In this document: one piece after another, positions 33,423-56,267 of the stretch
How positions within the stretch are numbered: position 1 is the stretch's first letter
Layout of the letters: each line of letters begins with the position of its first letter
Program-made: the position numbers and the translations under genes
The notes under the pieces: model-generated
Seen by the model: the letters and a program-made list of their open reading frames with translations, nothing else
Databases searched by the model: none
Told to the model about the DNA's origin: nothing
NCBI GenBank assembly: GCA_009760855.2
Contig: WPIO01000106.1
Span: 1,043,501-1,107,500 of the forward strand
DNA length: 64,000 bases
DNA from: Cristatella mucedo
Lineage: Eukaryota; Bryozoa; Phylactolaemata; Cristatellidae
Direction: 5' to 3'

Positions 33423-34050
33423 CCAGCCGTCTATTTCGTGAGCATGTTTTGAGAACACAAGTCTACCATTGTGCTTTAACCGTGCTGATGCAGCTGGCAG
33501 CCGATACACGAACAACGACGCTCCGCTTCTCCCTCGCCGTAGAATCCTGAGCTGCGCTGATGCAGCTAGCAGCAGTGGTGACTAGAAGCTATGCTGACGC
33601 AGCTAGCAGCTGATACAAGAACAACGGGGCTCATCTCTCTCGCTATCGAATCCTGAGCAGTAGTGAAAATATTTCTTTTCTGAGGTGCCTTTCTTAAGTT
33701 CTTAATGACGAAAAGCCTATTTCATTTATCTTGTTCCTATCACAAGAAGTGATAGCAGAATAATGATTAGGCTTCAGCCGAAAAGAAAGTGGTCGCGGGA
33801 AGAGATGATATAACTCCGGTAGCAATGTCGGACGGAATGCAGTAGACCGGCTGATCGTCGTCTAAGCGACTGTATCCGAATTGTCGCGAAGAATTGGGAT
33901 CCTGTTCATTTTCACGTACGTGTCGCTATCGCCTTTTAACGTATGCAGCCGTGTTGGCAAGGCAAACCGTGACACGTGACCTTTGGCCAAAGAACAGGCG
34001 ACTCGAAGGGCCGACTGCCCAACTCCTACGAAACTCATATAATAATGACG
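33423..34050. other. flank of the Maverick with imperfect tandem repeat
   Basis: 33484-33665 repeats a unit of about 112 bp: 'gctgatgcagctggcagccg' ... 'gaatcctgagctgc' recurs as 'gctgacgcagctagcagctg' ... 'gaatcctgagcagt', with a partial copy between. The remainder to 34050 is unassigned. Confidence 0.6.
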
Positions 34051-34054
34051 GTAA

Positions 34055-34395
34055 TATTACATTTGTATAGTGCCCTCAGAGAGCTCGGTAACTTTTTAGG
34101 CAGCTTATGCATGTGCTGCAAAGAGAGCTCGGCTGCCTCCTGCACGGGGAGCCAAGCAGCACGACATTCACCAAGTCTTGTAACAAATCATTCCAGCATG
34201 CTCTGCCAGCAAAGCACTCCCACTTCCGGGCTCTCACTCTTACCCTATTGGCTGGTAGTCCAGCGGCAGCGTGACCTTCACTGCTATCAACAGCGCTTCC
34301 TGTGCTCAAAGAAGAATTGCCCGCGGCAGGATTCAAACCCACGACCCAGGTCGTGAAGAGCGAGCAATATACCCTTGGGCTAAGACTCTGGGGCT
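34055..34395 (-). mobile_element. diverged LINE tail and a third tRNA-like SINE
   Basis: 34060-34125 (minus) keeps 'gccctcagagagctcggtaac' and 'aggcagcttatgcatgtgctg' of the LINE A tail. 34245-34395 (minus) has a B-box complement 'aggattcaaacccacgaccc' and a head also seen, degraded, at 12965-13030 ('ctaggctaagactcggagc'). Confidence 0.5.
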
Positions 34396-34580
34396 CTCCT
34401 GCGGCCGACTGTGGCACATCCTTGCCAGACGTCCACATCAACTGCCCTGCTGACTCGGCTATACTTCTCACTTTCCTTTTGTTTCGTGAGATGAAGTCTG
34501 TTGTTGGGTACAGCAACCGAACCCGAAAGCTGAAGCAGCTTTCGGGTTCGCTATAGAAAACTCGTCTGCGTAGCACCGAC
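34396..34580 (+). mobile_element. LINE family B, 3' fragment (copy 4) with a perfect hairpin
   Basis: Matches the 11925-12220 copy ('cttctcactttccttttgtt', 'gagatgaagtctgttg'). Its coding end carries a 15-bp perfect inverted repeat (34518-34532 / 34536-34550) with a 3-nt loop, absent from the other copies. Confidence 0.7.
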
Positions 34581-35673
34581 TTAGCTAAACGAAATAAAAA
34601 AGGTAAACTCCACACCATTCCTTATAGCAGCTGCTCAGCCCACGTGAAATAGTCCTTTATGTACTTCTGTTCTCTATTGCATTTTTTCAAGGGATTGGTC
34701 ATATAGAAACCTTTTTACTTCTAGCCTACGCGATGTCTACTACAAAACAATTTGGTTCAGATAGGGCCCTCTAATACAATAATGAAAATCAATTAAATAT
34801 GATTAAAAGTGGGAGGGGTCCTGCGAAAGCGGCCGAAAGTTCGGGAAGGCAGCTCTTTCCAAAAGGTTGCAATTGGACTCGATCTGCTGGCAGCTTGCTA
34901 ACTGACGGGCCATCACTACTCCTTGCCTGATCAACTTCGCACCGGATACCGAAATTGCAAACGACAGCGCCTGTACACACTATAATAGTCGAGTACACAC
35001 TATAATAGTCCTGAGTACACACTATAATAGTCGAGGCTTACACAGCTGCTCTATTGAGCAGCTGTCGCTCAACGTCTGGGCACAATTGACCAATGGCAAC
35101 GCCTGCTATTACACCCCCTCCCAACCCCTAGAGGTAACGAACCGCTATTCTAGTCAACACCGACACGGACAGACGACCAGACCTTTCACGGCTGCAGCAG
35201 CAGTTCGCACGATTTGATCACAAGAAGGTGGGCGGACCCTTTAGTTGCCAGAGGAGCCTGGGAAGGCGTGCCCGGATGTAGGTACCAACAACAGATGCCG
35301 GCTAATAGGCTCATAAAAAAGAGGGTGGAACAGCAGCATCGGGTAGCAGCCAATTAGTCATCCTGACGGCTCGGCACTTGAACTCAGATAGAGCACGGCA
35401 CAGAGCTAAGCTCTTTCGCTACGGATTTTATGAAATGCGCCTACGGTAATTGAGCAGCAGAAATCAACGAGGCATGAAGGCTTGCTTAGTTTACTTAACA
35501 ACAATAGCAGCGCGGCTGGCTTAGTACATCTAAAAGCATTGCCGGTAAGGTAAGCGGCCTGTACAAAGTGTTCTCTACTATTTCGGCAAAAGTTTGCGAA
35601 TATATGTCAATGGCAACGTTCAGATATAATGTTATGCAAGCACCGACAGGACAGGATCCGACTTTTTAGAAAA
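34581..35673. other. intergenic sequence with short tandem repeat
   Basis: 34973-35036 holds three copies of 'tacacactataatagtc' at a period of about 20 bp. No gene or repeat family was recognised in the rest. Confidence 0.5.
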
Positions 35674-35679
35674 TTTATT
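35674..35679 (-). terminator. candidate poly(A) signal of the sorting nexin gene
   Basis: AATAAA on the minus strand, about 245 bp after the stop codon. It is the first exact match I noticed downstream. Confidence 0.4.
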
Positions 35680-35923
35680 GACTCAGCACAGCTTGTAATA
35701 AAATAAAATCGTGCTCCCCTTTGGTAAAACGCCGTGAAATTTAGCACGGTTTTACTCTTATTAAACAAATGCCTCTAACTAGACTAGGTATACAAGGATA
35801 GCTCTGAGACTGGTCAGGTGTAGATGAGTCAGATGTGGCAGCGAGCCATATGTCTTCTTTGGCTAGTCATGAGGCTTGTGCAACGCTGCTGGTACCGTTT
35901 GTTGACAAGAACATTCGAAGTGC

Positions 35924-48019
<12,096 letters not shown>

Positions 48020-48026
48020 TGCGGTT

Positions 48027-48036
48027 GTCACGTGAC
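48027..48036. promoter_or_regulatory. CLEAR-type E-box palindrome at the SNX start
   Basis: GTCACGTGAC, an exact 10-bp palindrome identical to the published CLEAR consensus bound by TFEB/TFE3/MITF (HLH-30 in nematodes). It sits 8 bp upstream of the SNX start codon. Confidence 0.6.
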
Positions 48037-48039
48037 ACC

Positions 48040-49400
48040 GGCGCCGCCCGGTCAGTACTACCAGACCGTGCCCTCCACCACCACCGCCGCGGGGCAAAAC
48101 CGGAAAAGCATGAAGACTCGCGAGGGTCAATTTCTCAAGCTTTCTAAGAGATTTCCAATAGAAATTAATAATAAAAATTAAATTTGAGCACCTTAACTGG
48201 TAAGAACTCGTTCTGGGCATGAAGTTTAGTCCCCACCGATCGTGCGGGTGGGTGTGTCGGTCTACTCCAGCCTACTAGCTGGTGCAGCTCGGCCCCGAAC
48301 TGCAAAACTGCAAGCGCAGTGATGAGAAGCTCCACCAAAAGCTAAGGCGAACATTTTCCGGCCCAGATTAAACCTAGTTAACTGCAAGACACTGTATTCG
48401 CGCTACATTGAGAAGGATCAGTGGTCTTCCGCACTGCTGGGGCGCCGCTAGAAGCGCTTCCCACTCGATGTCACAGCGGACCTATTAATCCGCTTTTGCT
48501 TGAAGTCTGCCGCGGTCGTGAAGACGAGCGTAGGATGAAATATAAAGCACCGAAGCAGGCTACCAGCGCGTGGCTGCACGCTTGGCCGTATCATAATCCA
48601 AACGTCCAGTCGCTCAGTATGGTAAAATCTGTCACACAATGTACGTGCGTATAAACGTGTACCCAGGTAGGTTCGGTTGGCCTGGACCGGGTGGCTATAA
48701 CGAGGGTAAGGGTCACGGCTAGGCCGGGTCGGACCTACGGCATGGCCGGATGTGCTGTTACTTAAGGTCACCGGAGCTCTTGGGTAGGAGAAGTTGGCCG
48801 AGTAAGCCGTGGTGTTGGAGGCTCCCGGTCTCGCCGAGTTATGCACCTGGATGGTTGCAGGCGTGCTCCGGCAATGCGGCCACGCACGCATGGCAATGAG
48901 TGCCCAAGGCCCGAGCGGAGCTGGATAGCACGCTCGTTGTTGAGACTTGTATATTCCGCGTTTCCCGTGTAGCGTGTTCGTGACCCCCCGTGTGTTGGCG
49001 TCTTTCGGCGGAAGCTCTCGACTGTTGCGGACGTCTGCTACGTCTATCCCAGAATACTCAGCTAGCCGGGTCTTGTACGGCTGGTGGGACGGAGGCCGGC
49101 GACGGTTTGACGGTGGAAGCCGACTGACCAACTAACACGTTTGTTCGCGCTTGCTGCGTCGTCTTGCGCACCTATAGTGTACTTTTTTTAGGACCATCCC
49201 TGTAGACTTGTTTAATTCCCCTGTTGTTGTTGGCGCATGCGTTATTATAAAGAGGATTAACCTGACTGCCGCTCGTCTGAGCCTAGCTCAGTGGCATGGC
49301 GTGCGGCAGCGTGGCAGGAGTATCGCGGGGTTTGGCGGGAACTAGCCTTTGACCCCTGGAACTCGGTTACAAACGTGTTGCCGCGAACTAGGAGACGAGG
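48040..49400. other. SNX upstream region and unassigned GC-rich DNA
   Basis: 48040-48200 holds a CCACCACCACCGCCGC tract and is the likely 5' UTR/promoter. A 227-codon minus frame (49131-48448), rich in Arg, Pro, Ser and Thr, shows no recognisable domain. 49190-49330 (GC-rich with a 'attataaagagga' segment) is unassigned. Confidence 0.4.
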
Positions 49401-49537
49401 AACGGTAGCCAGTAGATGCGGAAGCGAATGATGAAAGTCGACCTACTTTCACGAAAGCGACAATACTCTCGTTCGTTAGAATGCTAAGTCATACCCATAG
49501 AATGCTAAGTCATACCTAAGTCATACTTATTCTCGAT

Positions 49538-49692
49538 TGGCTTTAGTGGCTCTAGCGGTTAAGGTGCTCGCCCCGACCAAGGTCTGGCTGAGGTCGTGGG
49601 CTCGAGTCCCGACGCATATGTGAAACGCATGAATAGAGATTAAGTTCACTTGGGGCGCTATATAAATGAATTATATTTATATATATTTAATT
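49538..49692 (+). mobile_element. tRNA-derived SINE, family 2, well preserved
   Basis: 'ggctttagtggctctagcgg' 'ttaaggtgctcgccccgacc' head, B-box 'gtcgtgggctcgagtcccg', 'gcatgaatagagattaagtt' 'cacttggggcgctatataaa' 3' end and TA-rich tail. Confidence 0.9.
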
Positions 49693-50013
49693 ATATTTAT
49701 ACAACTATTTAGGCCCACCCATCGATTTTTGCCATCGTAACTGCACGCTGGTAGTAGTGGCAGCCTTTCGATCGACTTTCTTGTACGTACAGAGTTCCTT
49801 AGCCGCTAATTAGTCCAATATAACACGAATATTTTAGACCAGGCCCGCTCATAAACCCAATTGTTGTGCGATTGCGACCGACTGCACTATCGCCTGCGTA
49901 GCTGATCGATCGTACAGTAAGTACCATACACTCGAGCAGCTTTGCCATTGCAGCATGAGCATTACTAGTTGCCAGTAGTGGACCTGATTAAAGCTGCATA
50001 TTGGCTCTAGATA

Positions 50014-50077
50014 ACAATAATGCACTTGATAAAGCGCCCTCAGAGAACCTAATCTCTCTTTCTAGGCGCTTTAGATG
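50014..50077 (-). mobile_element. LINE family A tail-only insertion, about 65 bp
   Basis: 'aataatgcacttgataaagc', 'gccctcagagaacctaatct' and 'ctctttctaggcgctttaga'. Only the terminal stem-loop is present. Confidence 0.88.
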
Positions 50078-50385
50078 GTTTTCAACGAAGGCCAAGTGCT
50101 GCGTCGACGTAGCTGCCAGATAGGATGCTTCCGATTAAAATAAGCACACCCATATGTGGGCATATTTCCCGCCGTACCGCTTCCGGAACACGCTGTGGAT
50201 TATTAGCCAGCCTCCTGGGTGTTTTGGCGACAAAAAACACTCTGTCGGTTAAGCCATTTAATATTGTACACGTTTCTTGCAATTCAATCTCACAAGTCTG
50301 TTACGTATGTCTTCGCTTTCATGCCGCTAGGGAAACATTCACTCCATTCTAGAGAGCCGCAATGGCGGGGACCGTCAGCTACACC

Positions 50386-50425
50386 CGTCACATCCGGTTA
50401 TATCCGTCACATCCGGTTATATCCT
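50386..50425 (+). repeat. short tandem repeat
   Basis: Two copies of 'gtcacatccggttatatcc' in unit A; related CGTCACATC repeats occur at the matching place in the copy at 57850. Confidence 0.85.
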
Positions 50426-51117
50426 TCGGTTACATCAAAACGCGAGTGCCCCTCTCGACTGGGAGACGTTTCACGGCTAACTTTCCAAGATGCTAGATTT
50501 TGTTTGGGGTCAAATCTCGCTAGTAACTCAATGTTTGCTTGTTCGTTGCAACTTTCGCATGGGTTAGTGTCACTGGCCTGGGCTACAATCGGAAAGGTAA
50601 AACAGTGAAAGTAGTGGCGCGAAGTGGCGAGGTGCAGTTCTCTCCGGGCCGCAGAGCAATCATCTCCTCATTGGTATGTCACGTTAGCCGCGTGCTCATT
50701 GACCGTGCTCAAGAAACGTACGACTAACGAAGCTACTATTCGCGACCTTAACGCGTATGGACCTTTCAAGCAGACTATAAAAACGCTTTGTGGAAGAAGA
50801 AGTTTCGGAGTATCGCTGCACCGTCGCCTTCGAGAAAACAGTTAAAAATACATTTTCTTCGATTTTAATGGGTGACCACTGCCAAATCAAGTGCAACAAA
50901 GAAGAACGATTCACTGTGCTGCTTATCCAACTCAAGGAAGCTTCGCTGCTGTTGCAAACTGCCAGTTGCCTCTCTCCACTGCAGACACTTGTGCAGGCAT
51001 CGTTGACCGCATCAATGCGATATTCTTGTCGCCGCTTTCAGAAAAGAAGTTCCACCTCAATGAAGCATCACTGCTCTTGCAAACCATGGTTCTGGCGGAG
51101 ATCATAAAAATAACAAC

Positions 51118-51345
51118 AGTAATAATAATAATAATAATAATATTGCACTTGATAAAGCGCCCTCAGAGAACTTAATCTCTTTCTAGGCGCTTTACATTTG
51201 CTGCAAAGTGATACGCAATAGAATAGTAAGTAAAATCATGCTTGAAAAACAAACAAAATGAATAACATGGTTAGGGGTTACATGCACTGGGTCAGCATGC
51301 AAATGTGGTTAGTGGCAGCATGAACAGTGTCAGCACGCAGTAAAC
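51118..51345 (-). mobile_element. LINE family A 3' UTR insertion
   Basis: ATT tail complement, stem-loop, UTR to 'gcatgaacagtgtcagcacgc'. The paralogous place in copy B (about 53015) lacks it, which fixes the insertion borders. Confidence 0.93.
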
Positions 51346-51992
51346 AGTAGATACAGTATAGTATTCGATGTTCCTTGTTCTCTGTAAAAATCATAGAAAT
51401 AAATGCTAATACAAGCTAACCATCGACCGGTTGTATTCTGATCTGCGAGAGCTATGACGCTCTATGCTTACCATAGCATGCCATCTGTCACTTTGGCAGG
51501 CTTACGCTGCTCCTCAACTCCGATAGCAGAACTGCCTCGCAATAGCTGTTGGTAGCCAGGCTGAAATGACGCGAATCGATTAGCAAGAATCGTATCCAAG
51601 CTTACACACATGAGCCGCATAAGTCAATGAATTATAGTCATGATTGAAATAGAATAGAATTACTTAGTGCTTCCGAAGACAGTTTTAGACTTAGCTGCCC
51701 GACACGCCGAAAGACACTTTGAGAGAACTTCATGGGCATCATCGTGAAGCAGCCAATTTAAGACAATACTCCTCCACGAGTCTATACGAGTTGCCTGTTC
51801 AGTCTCTCCCATGTCTAGCTAGCGTGGTTCAAGGCTGACAGCTTGCTCTGTCCCTAGAATCTTTCCACAGCCATCAGTTGTGGTAGTCAGCCGTTGCAAG
51901 GCCATGGGAGATATGTCTACCGCCCATCACCTATCGAACTAAAAGGCTTATAATCTAAAATCCGATCGCAATTTATGCAAGTCGAGGCGGCA

Positions 51993-52048
51993 AGGGCTCT
52001 CGCCTGCGGCTTGTGGAGTCGGGGCTCTCGCCTGCGGCTTGTGGAGTT
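51993..52048 (+). repeat. 27-bp tandem duplication
   Basis: 'gggctctcgcctgcggcttg' 'tggagt' is repeated twice, head to tail. Confidence 0.9.
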
Positions 52049-52630
52049 GGCCCGAGTTCAGAAGTTGCCTCGCGGGGAGTTCGAAACGATGCGCACGAGG
52101 CACGCTGAAGCGGCCGAACTTACCAGCAATTGATTTCTAAGCCAGCTTCCGATGCGTTGAGCGGTCGTGCCTAAGTTGGCGAGGCACATTCTAAGTGCAC
52201 GAGTACATCGACGAATGCTATTTCCGCTGTGATGCCAGGAAATCGCTTGTCGCTAATCTCGTGCACTGGTGAGCATGTGCAATTTAGCGCGAACGCGATT
52301 CAAATTCCCCACGCCAGATCGTCAAAGAAGCAAACGCGCCTAAATGCAACGCGTGGTGGCTGAGCCGCATGATGTGGCGCCAAAATAGCGGCGAAATATC
52401 GCCTTCTTGCAAAGCATGCACGCTAAGCAAGTAGCCAGACTTTATTAAAAGTACAAAAATACCAGTGGCCAAGAATGTAAAACCGCTATACGTGAGAGGT
52501 TTCTAGACCGCTAGTAACCACCGAGTGGAGCTCGGCAGCGGAAGTGTCTCGATTTCCTAATCCAAACGTGATAACTCTTTCCAGCTGCGCCCGCAGTTTC
52601 ACCATTAATATTTCGCAAGAAAAAGGCAGT
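52049..52630. other. unassigned sequence between unit copies
   Basis: No ORF, RNA gene or repeat family recognised. Confidence 0.4.
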
Positions 52631-52633
52631 AAA

Positions 52634-52777
52634 TATATATAATTCATTTATATAGCGCCCCAAGAGAACTTGATCACTATTCAGGCGCTTCACAAATGCC
52701 TCGGGGCTCGATCCCACGACCTCAGTCAGACCTTAGTCGGGGCGAGCACCTTAACCGCTGGACCAAACCAGCTCGGC
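52634..52777 (-). mobile_element. tRNA-derived SINE, family 2
   Basis: Minus-oriented: 'gagctggtttggtccagcgg' head, 'gtcgtgggatcgagccccg' B-box, 'gcctgaatagtgatcaagtt' 'ctcttggggcgctatataaa' 3' end. Confidence 0.9.
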
Positions 52778-52869
52778 AGTAAAAAGTTTATTTTGCAAGC
52801 AAATAAGCCTGTGAGACCAACTCTACAACTCTGACTATCCATACTAATCTCTACAAACTTAAGCGAGGA

Positions 52870-53840
52870 AGTTCACTCTTTACACGGCAAAATTACCTTT
52901 TTCCGTAACGCCGCAAGATGTCGCAGTGATTTGCAAGATTGCACGTCCACTTCGAGGAAGCATCGCTGTTCTTGCATTCTGTTCTTGCAGATCTGGCGGA
53001 GATCACCAACATGATAGCTGAACTGGGTGTACTTGACGTCAATTGTTCTCTGTAAAATTCGTATAAATAGGTGCTAACGATAGACCAGTCGTATTCGGAT
53101 CAGCTAGAGCTATGACATTCCATGCTTACCTAACAAGCCGTCTCTCACAGGGCTAGGCTTAAGTTGCTCCTCTTCGGGGACAGTAGAACTGCATCGAAAT
53201 AGCTGCAGGTAAAAACAAAGCTGAAATGACGTCAATCGCTTAGGAAGAATCGCATCGCTACCTTACAATCATTTGCCGCATCAGGACATACATTACTAAT
53301 GTGATATAAAAAGAATGAAAATCCTTGGATCCTCCAAAGACAGTTTTAAACTTGGCTACGTGAGCCGTGATGGCACACTAGGTAAGGTGGTTGCTTTTAC
53401 GACCTCGGGACCAAGGTCGTGGGTTCGATTCCTGCAGTGGGCGATTCTGTATCGCCACTGCAAGCGGTGGTGATAGCCGTACAGGCTCTTCTGTCGCTAT
53501 ACATAAAGAGGCTGTTTAATCAGCTAGGATTTATTTATTTATTTACCCAACATATTGAAGGAAATTTTGAGCTAACTTTATTGGCATTAGGTGGAGCAGA
53601 GAATTTAAGTGAACGCACATCTACGAGTCTATGAGATTTGCTAGGCTCACTTTCTCTCATGACTAGCTTGCCTGGTTCAAGGCTGATTCTTTCGCGCCCT
53701 ATTCCTCCGATCTTTGCACACCAAACAGCTGCTGTAGTCAGCCGCTGCAAGGCAACCGAAAAATATCTATAGCCCCTCGCCAGTTGAGTTAAAAGGCTTA
53801 TATTATTTAAACCGATCGAAAGAGATATTGGTTGAGGCGA
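52870..53840. repeat. unknown duplicated unit, copy B (right half)
   Basis: Diverged paralogue of 50880-52000, interrupted by a family-1 SINE at 53361-53546. A further 80-bp piece of the same unit end lies at 55915-55990 ('ctcgccaattgagcttaaaa'). Confidence 0.75.
53361..53546 (+). mobile_element. tRNA-derived SINE, family 1, full copy
   Basis: 'tgagccgtgatggcacacta' head, exact B-box GGTTCGATTCC, the 'cgccactgcaagcggtgg' hairpin, 'ggctcttctgtcgctataca' and (ATTT)n tail. Absent from copy A of the host unit. Confidence 0.93.
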
Positions 53841-54820
53841 TAGATAATAGCTGCTTTTCCTCTCTGCGTTGTCTCGTCGTAATCCTTCGTCCATTTAGTA
53901 CAAAAGCTCCAAGATGGCTGCCGACCGACTCCGGCGCTCCTGGCTCGTCGGCTGCTAGCTCTGTGATAGCCATCAGCTTCAAAGGTAGCCTACCGGATTC
54001 CTAGCTGCTCGACGGCGCCCATATCCCAGACTAGCACCTTAAATCTCAGCTCGTTGGCGGCGACGAGGTACTAGATTGGCTGAGAGGCCAATAGTTCCTA
54101 GACTCCGAGCTCGCAGTTAGCTCTCTGGGCTACCGCTGTGCTCCATGAAGACCAATACTAGTACGGCAAATAATGCAATTCTCGGTCAAGCTGCCGGTTC
54201 ATGTACAGGTGAGATAGAGCTGGTGTGGTAATGGCAAAGCTGTCACTGCTACAGCTGCCATTCCGACGAAAGACATTCCTGACCATTTCAACGGGAGGAC
54301 GCATTGCATCAATTCGTGACCGACTGTCATTACTGACGGGTACAGAGTTGAGGGTGCCATAAGTAAAGGATCGCTGGTTAAACTGGTGTATTCATTTAAA
54401 GGCAGAAAGGCCTGAGCAGCTATCATCCCTTCTTGAAATGGGCCACAGAGGATTGGCTACTGCAGTACCTGAGCCCACGATTTGGGTTGCGTAATTCAAA
54501 AGCCCAACTCCGCGGGCATCAGCCCAGAGGAAACGTAAGGTACAATCAAAGGATTTAGCATCTTCATTTATATAACGGTAGATGAAGCTTGACTAATTCA
54601 ACCCTACTTTCGGGAGGCGAGACAGAATCGTTTGCAGAAGGACTCCAACATACAGCCTGTATCGTGAAGTGAGGTCAGTAAACGAAACTTGTATAACTTG
54701 TACCTAGATTTTTAAAGTAATTCTACAGATAGAAATCGAGCTGATTGGTGAATTAGTAAAATAATTTAAAATCAATTTTTAAAATTAGTTGGAAATTGCT
54801 TTATTCGGATATACTTCCTG
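53841..54820. other. unassigned sequence
   Basis: A minus frame at 54426-54199 (75 codons) has no motif. Nothing else recognised. Confidence 0.4.
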
Positions 54821-54824
54821 CGGT

Positions 54825-54930
54825 GGACGATCCTTTATCGCCACTGCAAGCGGTGGTGATAGCCGTAAAGGCTCTTCTGTCGCTACACAAAAAGAGGCTG
54901 TTAAATCAGCTAGGATTTATTTATTTATAG
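54825..54930 (+). mobile_element. tRNA-derived SINE, family 1, 5'-truncated
   Basis: Starts at 'cggtggacgatcctttatcg' and ends in 'ggatttatttatttat'. The tRNA-like head is missing. Confidence 0.88.
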
Positions 54931-55990
54931 TTAAAATAGCTGGAAACTTCTTCTGCAATAACTAAAGCACAGAGTTTAGTTACTATGAAGCACCTACATT
55001 GAATGAACTAATAAACAATTTTGGAACGTTAAGTATATTGAAACTGACCTAGTTTGCTGACGCTAATGAAAAAAAGTAACGAATTTGCATTGAATTTTGG
55101 TATCTAAAACGTCAATCAGGTTCCGAAACATTAGAAACTGGTCACACGTGGAAAATACGTTAACCAATTGCATTTATGTTTGCTCTTCTGATATATATAA
55201 TTTTAATTTTTTTTGGAGTTATAAACCAATTAGCAAAATCATATAGGTGAACATTCAAGGTAATCCTGAATAAAAAGTGAGTTCTCACCTGATGACGTGT
55301 GTCCTGGTCACGAATTCAAAAGCACGGTAGGACGGTAGAAAAATGCAAGGTCTCTAAGCGTCTTGAGAAATCTACTGAGTTTTCAGCACCCTAATTGAGA
55401 ATACGTTTTTAAGATTTAAAGTGCGTGCATTCTCCAAACAAATAATGCATGCTTTTGAATTAATTTTGTAATGTTTAAATATTTGAGTTGCCAATAAGTA
55501 AGTGCTGCAAACTAATCCACAACACCATATGCATACGTGAACACCACTTGCAAAGTCAGCTTCATTCTCATTCTTATCACAGTTAGAAGACATAAACTTG
55601 AAGCGTTTTATGATTGGAGGCTGAAAACTGACGCAAATCAATTGTCTAGCGTTTATTAAGCCGTATATATTTGCAGATATTAACTCTATATTACAAAGAT
55701 TTCAAATCAATGCCATATATTTATCAGGAATAGAATAGTGCATTTCAAAACGCTTAATGAAAGAAAATCAGATGGAACATATGCTGACACTACAATCATC
55801 AGCCAAGTATTAATGAGTAGACCTAGAAAAATTCAACATGATAATTTAAATGGTAATTCAAAATGAAACGGAAAGACATAATGAAATGATTAGAGAAACG
55901 GTAACTAAGAAAGGCTTATTACCTCTCGCCAATTGAGCTTAAAAGACTTGTAATCTAAAAACTGATCAAAAGCTCCATATGTTGAGGCGA
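54931..55990. other. AT-rich unassigned sequence
   Basis: No gene recognised. 55915-55990 is a fragment of the duplicated unit (see copy B). Confidence 0.4.
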
Positions 55991-56222
55991 TGCTGAGCCG
56001 GAATGGCACACTGGATAAGGTAGTTGCTTGTTAAATAAATAAATAAAAATAAATCCTAGCTGATTAAACAGCCTCGTTTTGTATAGCGACAGAAGAGCCG
56101 TTACGGCTACCACCACCGCTTGCAGTGGCAATAAAGGATCGCCCACCACAGGAATCGAACGCACGATCTCGGGACCAAGGTCATAAAAATAACCGCCTTA
56201 CCTAGTGTGCCATCGTTTGTTA
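55991..56222 (-). mobile_element. tRNA-derived SINE, family 1, preceded by an inverted head
   Basis: 56032-56222 is a minus copy with AAAT tail. 55991-56030 is the plus-oriented head of another copy ('gagccggaatggcacactgg'), giving a head-to-tail inverted arrangement. Confidence 0.88.
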
Positions 56223-56267
56223 CGACCTCGGACCCATCAGATCTACCAGTCTCACAATATTGCAGAA

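Larger units (their letters stand above)
49400..52000. repeat. unknown duplicated unit, copy A (left and right halves)
   Basis: The left half (49400-50760) aligns with 57060-58100 plus 61815-61940, e.g. 'atcgtaactgcacgctggtagtagtg', 'gcttccgattaaaataa', 'tacgtatgtcttcgctttcatgccg'. The right half (50880-52000) aligns with 52940-53830, e.g. 'ctggcggagatca', 'ttgttctctgtaaaa', 'agctatgac.*tgcttacc', 'agtcagccg.tgcaagg'. Carries a SINE-2 (49538-49692) and LINE tails at 50014 and 51118. No coding frame is convincingly conserved. Confidence 0.75.

Noticed and set aside
22301-33428. 6-bp target-site duplication at the Maverick borders
   Set aside because: The bases next to the two termini (ccttta and ccagcc) do not match in any alignment of the ends that I tried.
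48448-49131. 227-codon minus-strand frame upstream of SNX as a gene
   Set aside because: Arg/Pro/Ser-rich without motifs in GC-rich DNA, where long chance frames are expected. An LTR origin was considered, but no repeated ends were found.
53900-53925. YY1-like 'aagatggctgcc' as a promoter mark
   Set aside because: Similar AAGATGGC words occur at 4841 and 6870 without any nearby start; too short to support a call.
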